A DNA stretch of 64,000 nucleotides from assembly GCA_016708345.1 (NCBI GenBank), contig JADJFX010000002.1:186001-250000 (forward strand). Reading direction: 5' to 3'. Position numbers and translations under genes: made by a program. Numbering within the stretch: position 1 is the first letter of the stretch; every line of letters starts with the position of its first letter. Below are positions 61,058 to 64,000 of the stretch, in pieces. The stretch is from Candidatus Rhodoferax bjergmarkensis. Lineage in GTDB: Bacteria > Pseudomonadota > Gammaproteobacteria > Burkholderiales > Burkholderiaceae_C. The notes under the pieces are model-generated. The model saw nothing but the letters and a program-made list of their open reading frames with translations. It was not told where the DNA came from and did not search any database.

Positions 61058-63016
61058 ATGGGAAGAATTATTGGCATTGACTTGGGAACCACTAACAGCT
61101 GCGTTGCCATCATGGAGGGCAATACGCCCAAGGTTATCGAAAACGCTGAGGGCGCGCGCACCACGCCGTCCATCATTGCTTACCAGGAAGATGGTGAAGT
61201 TTTGGTGGGTGCGTCGGCCAAGCGTCAGTCCGTTACCAATCCAAAAAATACGCTGTATGCCGTCAAGCGCTTGATTGGTCGCAAATACACCGAAAAAGAA
61301 GTTCAAAAAGACATCGACCTGATGCCCTACAAAATTGCTGCCGCTGACAACGGCGACGCGTGGGTTGAGGTGCGTGGCAACCGGATGGCTCCGCAACAGG
61401 TCAGTGCCGATATTTTGCGCAAGATGAAGAAGACTGCCGAGGACTACCTGGGCGAAGCGGTCACCGACGCCGTGATCACGGTGCCAGCTTACTTCAATGA
61501 CGCACAGCGCCAAGCCACCAAAGATGCCGGTCGCATTGCCGGGCTGGATGTCAAGCGCATCATCAACGAGCCTACCGCTGCAGCTTTGGCGTTTGGCTTG
61601 GACAAGAACGAAAAGGGCGACCGCAAGATTGCCGTTTACGACTTGGGTGGTGGTACGTTTGACGTGTCCATCATCGAGATTGCCGACGTCGATGGCGAAA
61701 AACAGTTTGAAGTGCTGTCAACCAATGGCGATACCTTCCTGGGCGGTGAAGACTTCGACCAGCGCATCATTGACTTCATCATTGCCGAGTTCAAAAAAGA
61801 GCAGGGCGTTGACTTGGGCAAAGACGTGCTCGCTCTGCAGCGCCTCAAAGAAGCCGCCGAGAAGGCCAAAATTGAGCTCTCCAGCAGCGCACAAACCGAT
61901 ATCAACTTGCCCTATGTGACGGCTGATGCGTCTGGCCCCAAGCACTTGAACATCAAGCTGACCCGCGCCAAGCTTGAGTCTTTGGTCGAAGAGCTGATCG
62001 AGCGCACCATTGCGCCCTGCCGCACGGCCATCAAGGATGCTGGTGTGAGCGTCAGCGACATCCATGACGTGATTTTGGTCGGCGGCATGACCCGCATGCC
62101 CAAGGTGCAGGAGAAGGTCAAAGAACTGTTCGGCAAAGAGCCGCGCAAAGACGTTAACCCCGACGAAGCAGTAGCGGTTGGTGCTGCCATTCAGGGGCAG
62201 GTGTTGTCCGGCGACCGCAAGGATGTGCTGTTGCTTGACGTGACACCACTCTCGCTGGGCATCGAGACCATGGGCGGTGTCATGACCAAGATGATCAGCA
62301 AGAACACCACGATTCCGACCAAGTTTGCACAGACCTTTTCGACCGCTGAAGACAACCAGCCTGCTGTGACGATCAAGGTCTTCCAAGGTGAGCGCGAGAT
62401 TGCTGCGGGCAACAAAATGTTGGGCGAGTTCAACTTGGAAGGCATTCCTCCGGCCGCTCGCGGTACGCCTCAAATTGAAGTGTCGTTTGACATCGACGCC
62501 AACGGTATTTTGCACGTGGGTGCCAAAGACAAAGGTACCGGTAAAGAAAACAAGATCACCATCAAGGCCAACTCTGGTCTGAGCGAAGCAGAGATTCAGC
62601 AAATGGTCAAAGATGCTGAACTCAACGCTGCCGAGGACAAAAAGAAGGTCGAGTTGGTGCAGACCAAAAATCAGGCCGATACGAGTTTGCACAGCGTCAA
62701 GAAAAGCTTGACCGAATATGGCGACAAGATTGACGCAGGCGAAAAGGAAAAAATCGAAGAAGCCATCAAGCAACTTGAAGAAGCCATAAAAGGTGACGAC
62801 AAAGCTTCCATCGAAGCCAAGAGCGCGGCTTTGATGACTGTCAGTCAAAAGCTGGGTGAAAAAATGTATGCCGACATGCAAGCCAAAGAAGCGGCCTCTG
62901 CAGGAGGAGGCGACGCTGGCCAAGCAGGAGCTGCGGGCGCGCAGCAGGGCGCGTCCACACAAGCCGCCGACGACAATATCGTCGACGCGGAAGTGAAAGA
63001 AGTCAAAAAGGGCTAA
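61058..63016 (+). CDS. dnaK: Chaperone DnaK (Hsp70)
   Basis: A 652-residue Hsp70. Nucleotide-binding domain with GIDLGTTNSCVAIMEG, YDLGGGTFDVSIIEIAD and ILVGGMTRMPKVQEKVKELF; substrate-binding domain with LLLDVTPLSLGIETMGG; then the helical lid and a disordered alanine/glycine-rich tail ending EVKEVKKG. Full length. Sits between grpE and dnaJ as usual. Confidence 0.98.
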   Translation: MGRIIGIDLGTTNSCVAIMEGNTPKVIENAEGARTTPSIIAYQEDGEVLVGASAKRQSVTNPKNTLYAVKRLIGRKYTEKEVQKDIDLMPYKIAAADNGDAWVEVRGNRMAPQQVSADILRKMKKTAEDYLGEAVTDAVITVPAYFNDAQRQATKDAGRIAGLDVKRIINEPTAAALAFGLDKNEKGDRKIAVYDLGGGTFDVSIIEIADVDGEKQFEVLSTNGDTFLGGEDFDQRIIDFIIAEFKKEQGVDLGKDVLALQRLKEAAEKAKIELSSSAQTDINLPYVTADASGPKHLNIKLTRAKLESLVEELIERTIAPCRTAIKDAGVSVSDIHDVILVGGMTRMPKVQEKVKELFGKEPRKDVNPDEAVAVGAAIQGQVLSGDRKDVLLLDVTPLSLGIETMGGVMTKMISKNTTIPTKFAQTFSTAEDNQPAVTIKVFQGEREIAAGNKMLGEFNLEGIPPAARGTPQIEVSFDIDANGILHVGAKDKGTGKENKITIKANSGLSEAEIQQMVKDAELNAAEDKKKVELVQTKNQADTSLHSVKKSLTEYGDKIDAGEKEKIEEAIKQLEEAIKGDDKASIEAKSAALMTVSQKLGEKMYADMQAKEAASAGGGDAGQAGAAGAQQGASTQAADDNIVDAEVKEVKKG

Positions 63017-63043
63017 GCGTTTTCGCGAAGCACTCTGATCAGG

Positions 63044-63088
63044 CGCCGCGTTGAACATCTGTGAAATGTTCAACGCGGCGTTTGTGTT
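63044..63088 (+). terminator. Hairpin between dnaK and dnaJ
   Basis: A perfect 15-base stem, CGCCGCGTTGAACAT with ATGTTCAACGCGGCG, around a 7-base loop, followed by TTTGTGTT. It is a strong stem with an interrupted T-run and probably reduces dnaJ transcription relative to dnaK by partial termination; it may also stabilise the dnaK mRNA end. Confidence 0.75.
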
Positions 63089-63111
63089 GAAACTAGGTAC
63101 TTGAGAAGACC

Positions 63112-64000
63112 ATGGCTAAAAGAGATTACTACGATGTCTTGGGCGTTCCCAAAAACGCCTCCGATGAAGAAATAAAGAAGGCTTATCGCAAACATGCGAT
63201 GAAGCACCACCCTGACCGCAATCAGGGTGACTCCTCCAAGGTTGCCGAGGAAAAGTTCAAGGAATCCAAGGAAGCCTACGAAATGCTGTCGGACCCGCAA
63301 AAGCGCGCGGCGTATGACCAGCATGGCTTTGCCGGTGTTGACCCCAACATGCGGGGCGGTCACGGTGCTGAAGGTTTTGGCGGCTTTGCCGAGGCTTTTG
63401 GTGATATTTTTGGCGACATGTTCGGCCAGCAGCGTGGACGGGCCGGCGGTGGTCGGCAGGTATTTCGCGGTGCCGATTTGAGTTATGCCATGGAAGTCAC
63501 ACTGGAGGAGGCTGCCAAGGGTAAGGACGCTCAAATTCGAATCCCCAGCTGGGATTCATGCGACGTATGCCACGGCAGCGGTGCCAAACCAGGTACCCAA
63601 GCCAAAACCTGTGGCACCTGCAGCGGCTCCGGCGCGGTGCAAATGCGTCAGGGATTTTTCAGTGTGCAGCAAACCTGCCCGACTTGTCGTGGCAACGGCA
63701 AGGTCATTGCCGAGCCGTGCAACGCGTGCCAAGGCCAAGGCAAGATCAAACGACAAAAAACACTGGAAGTCAAAATTCCTGCAGGTATTGACGGCGGCAT
63801 GCGTATTCGAAGCGCCAGCAACGGCGAGCCAGGCACCAATGGCGGGCCGCCGGGGGATCTTTACATTGAAATTCGCCTGAAGAAGCACGATATTTTTGAA
63901 CGTGATGGTGATGACATTCATTGCTCCGTTCCCATCAGTTTTGTGACCGCTGCCCTAGGGGGTGAAATTGATGTGCCTACGCTTTCCGGTCAAGCTGCCA
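63112..64000 (+). CDS. dnaJ: Chaperone DnaJ, cut by the window end
   Basis: The first 296 codons of DnaJ. J domain with KAYRKHAMKHHPDRNQGD (HPD motif), glycine-rich linker (GGHGAEGFGGFAEAFGDIFG), four CxxCxGxG zinc repeats (CDVCHGSG, CGTCSGSG, CPTCRGNG, CNACQGQG) and the start of the substrate-binding domain. The stop codon lies beyond the window. Confidence 0.97.
   Translation, partial: MAKRDYYDVLGVPKNASDEEIKKAYRKHAMKHHPDRNQGDSSKVAEEKFKESKEAYEMLSDPQKRAAYDQHGFAGVDPNMRGGHGAEGFGGFAEAFGDIFGDMFGQQRGRAGGGRQVFRGADLSYAMEVTLEEAAKGKDAQIRIPSWDSCDVCHGSGAKPGTQAKTCGTCSGSGAVQMRQGFFSVQQTCPTCRGNGKVIAEPCNACQGQGKIKRQKTLEVKIPAGIDGGMRIRSASNGEPGTNGGPPGDLYIEIRLKKHDIFERDGDDIHCSVPISFVTAALGGEIDVPTLSGQAA

Overview
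The window looks like a chromosome segment of a betaproteobacterium of the Burkholderiales, most likely Comamonadaceae and possibly close to Rhodoferax. This is inferred from protein style (fused DUF4212/solute symporter, small Trp-rich protein, PriB between S6 and S18), gene order, and a dispersed mini-repeat built around TAGCTGCTTGCGCA that I associate with that family. No genus can be proven from the sequence alone. Almost everything is housekeeping or energy metabolism; there are no rRNA genes, no CRISPR array and no prophage.

Layout. 1-4.2 kb: DUF3297 and DUF302 proteins, a chemotaxis receptor, rarA. 4.3-10 kb: a Fur-type iron operon on the minus strand (siderophore receptor, tonB, exbB, exbD, hemP) diverging from a DUF1513 protein across one Fur box. 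10-16 kb: ppsR and ppsA diverging, then a fused Na+/solute symporter. 16-19.1 kb: rpsF-priB-rpsR-rplI and dnaB. 19.3-27 kb: an orphan membrane protein, acs, a small cytochrome c, lgt, an enoyl-CoA hydratase and matB. 27-32.8 kb: a signalling set of FIST protein, hybrid histidine kinase and HD-GYP response regulator. 32.9-34.6 kb: a PIN toxin/RHH antitoxin pair bounded by two 273-bp direct repeats. 35-46.7 kb: the microaerobic respiration island (uspA, a small inverted-repeat element, ccoI, ccoS, ccoNOQP, ccoG, ccoH, fnr, hemN, a SafE-like protein) with four recognisable FNR boxes. 46.7-50.8 kb: dnaG, rlmB, a lipoprotein, tRNA-Val(CAC), dnaQ. 50.8-56.2 kb: the complete iscRSUA-hscBA-fdx operon with an IscR box. 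56.2-58.4 kb: uvrB. 58.9-64 kb: an OmpA-like protein, an FKBP isomerase, and grpE-dnaK-dnaJ (dnaJ cut by the window end).

How it fits together. The cco island builds and matures a cbb3 oxidase: ccoI supplies copper, ccoG/H/S assist assembly, hemN makes haem without oxygen, and Fnr senses oxygen through an Fe-S cluster made by the isc operon nearby. The TonB system imports ferric siderophore for the same haem and Fe-S demand.

Most unusual items. (1) A 268-bp terminal-inverted-repeat element lies between an FNR box and ccoI and ends on the ccoI start codon. (2) Two 273-bp direct repeats of equal length frame the toxin-antitoxin pair. (3) The mini-repeat family is inserted in frame in at least five genes, including dnaG, hscA and the receptor signal peptide. 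(4) A 61-bp hairpin repeat occurs twice, one copy encoding the first codons of the symporter. (5) A sigma-32-like promoter sits inside a perfect inverted repeat before grpE. I see no clearly new multi-gene system; the novelty is in repeats and regulatory architecture.
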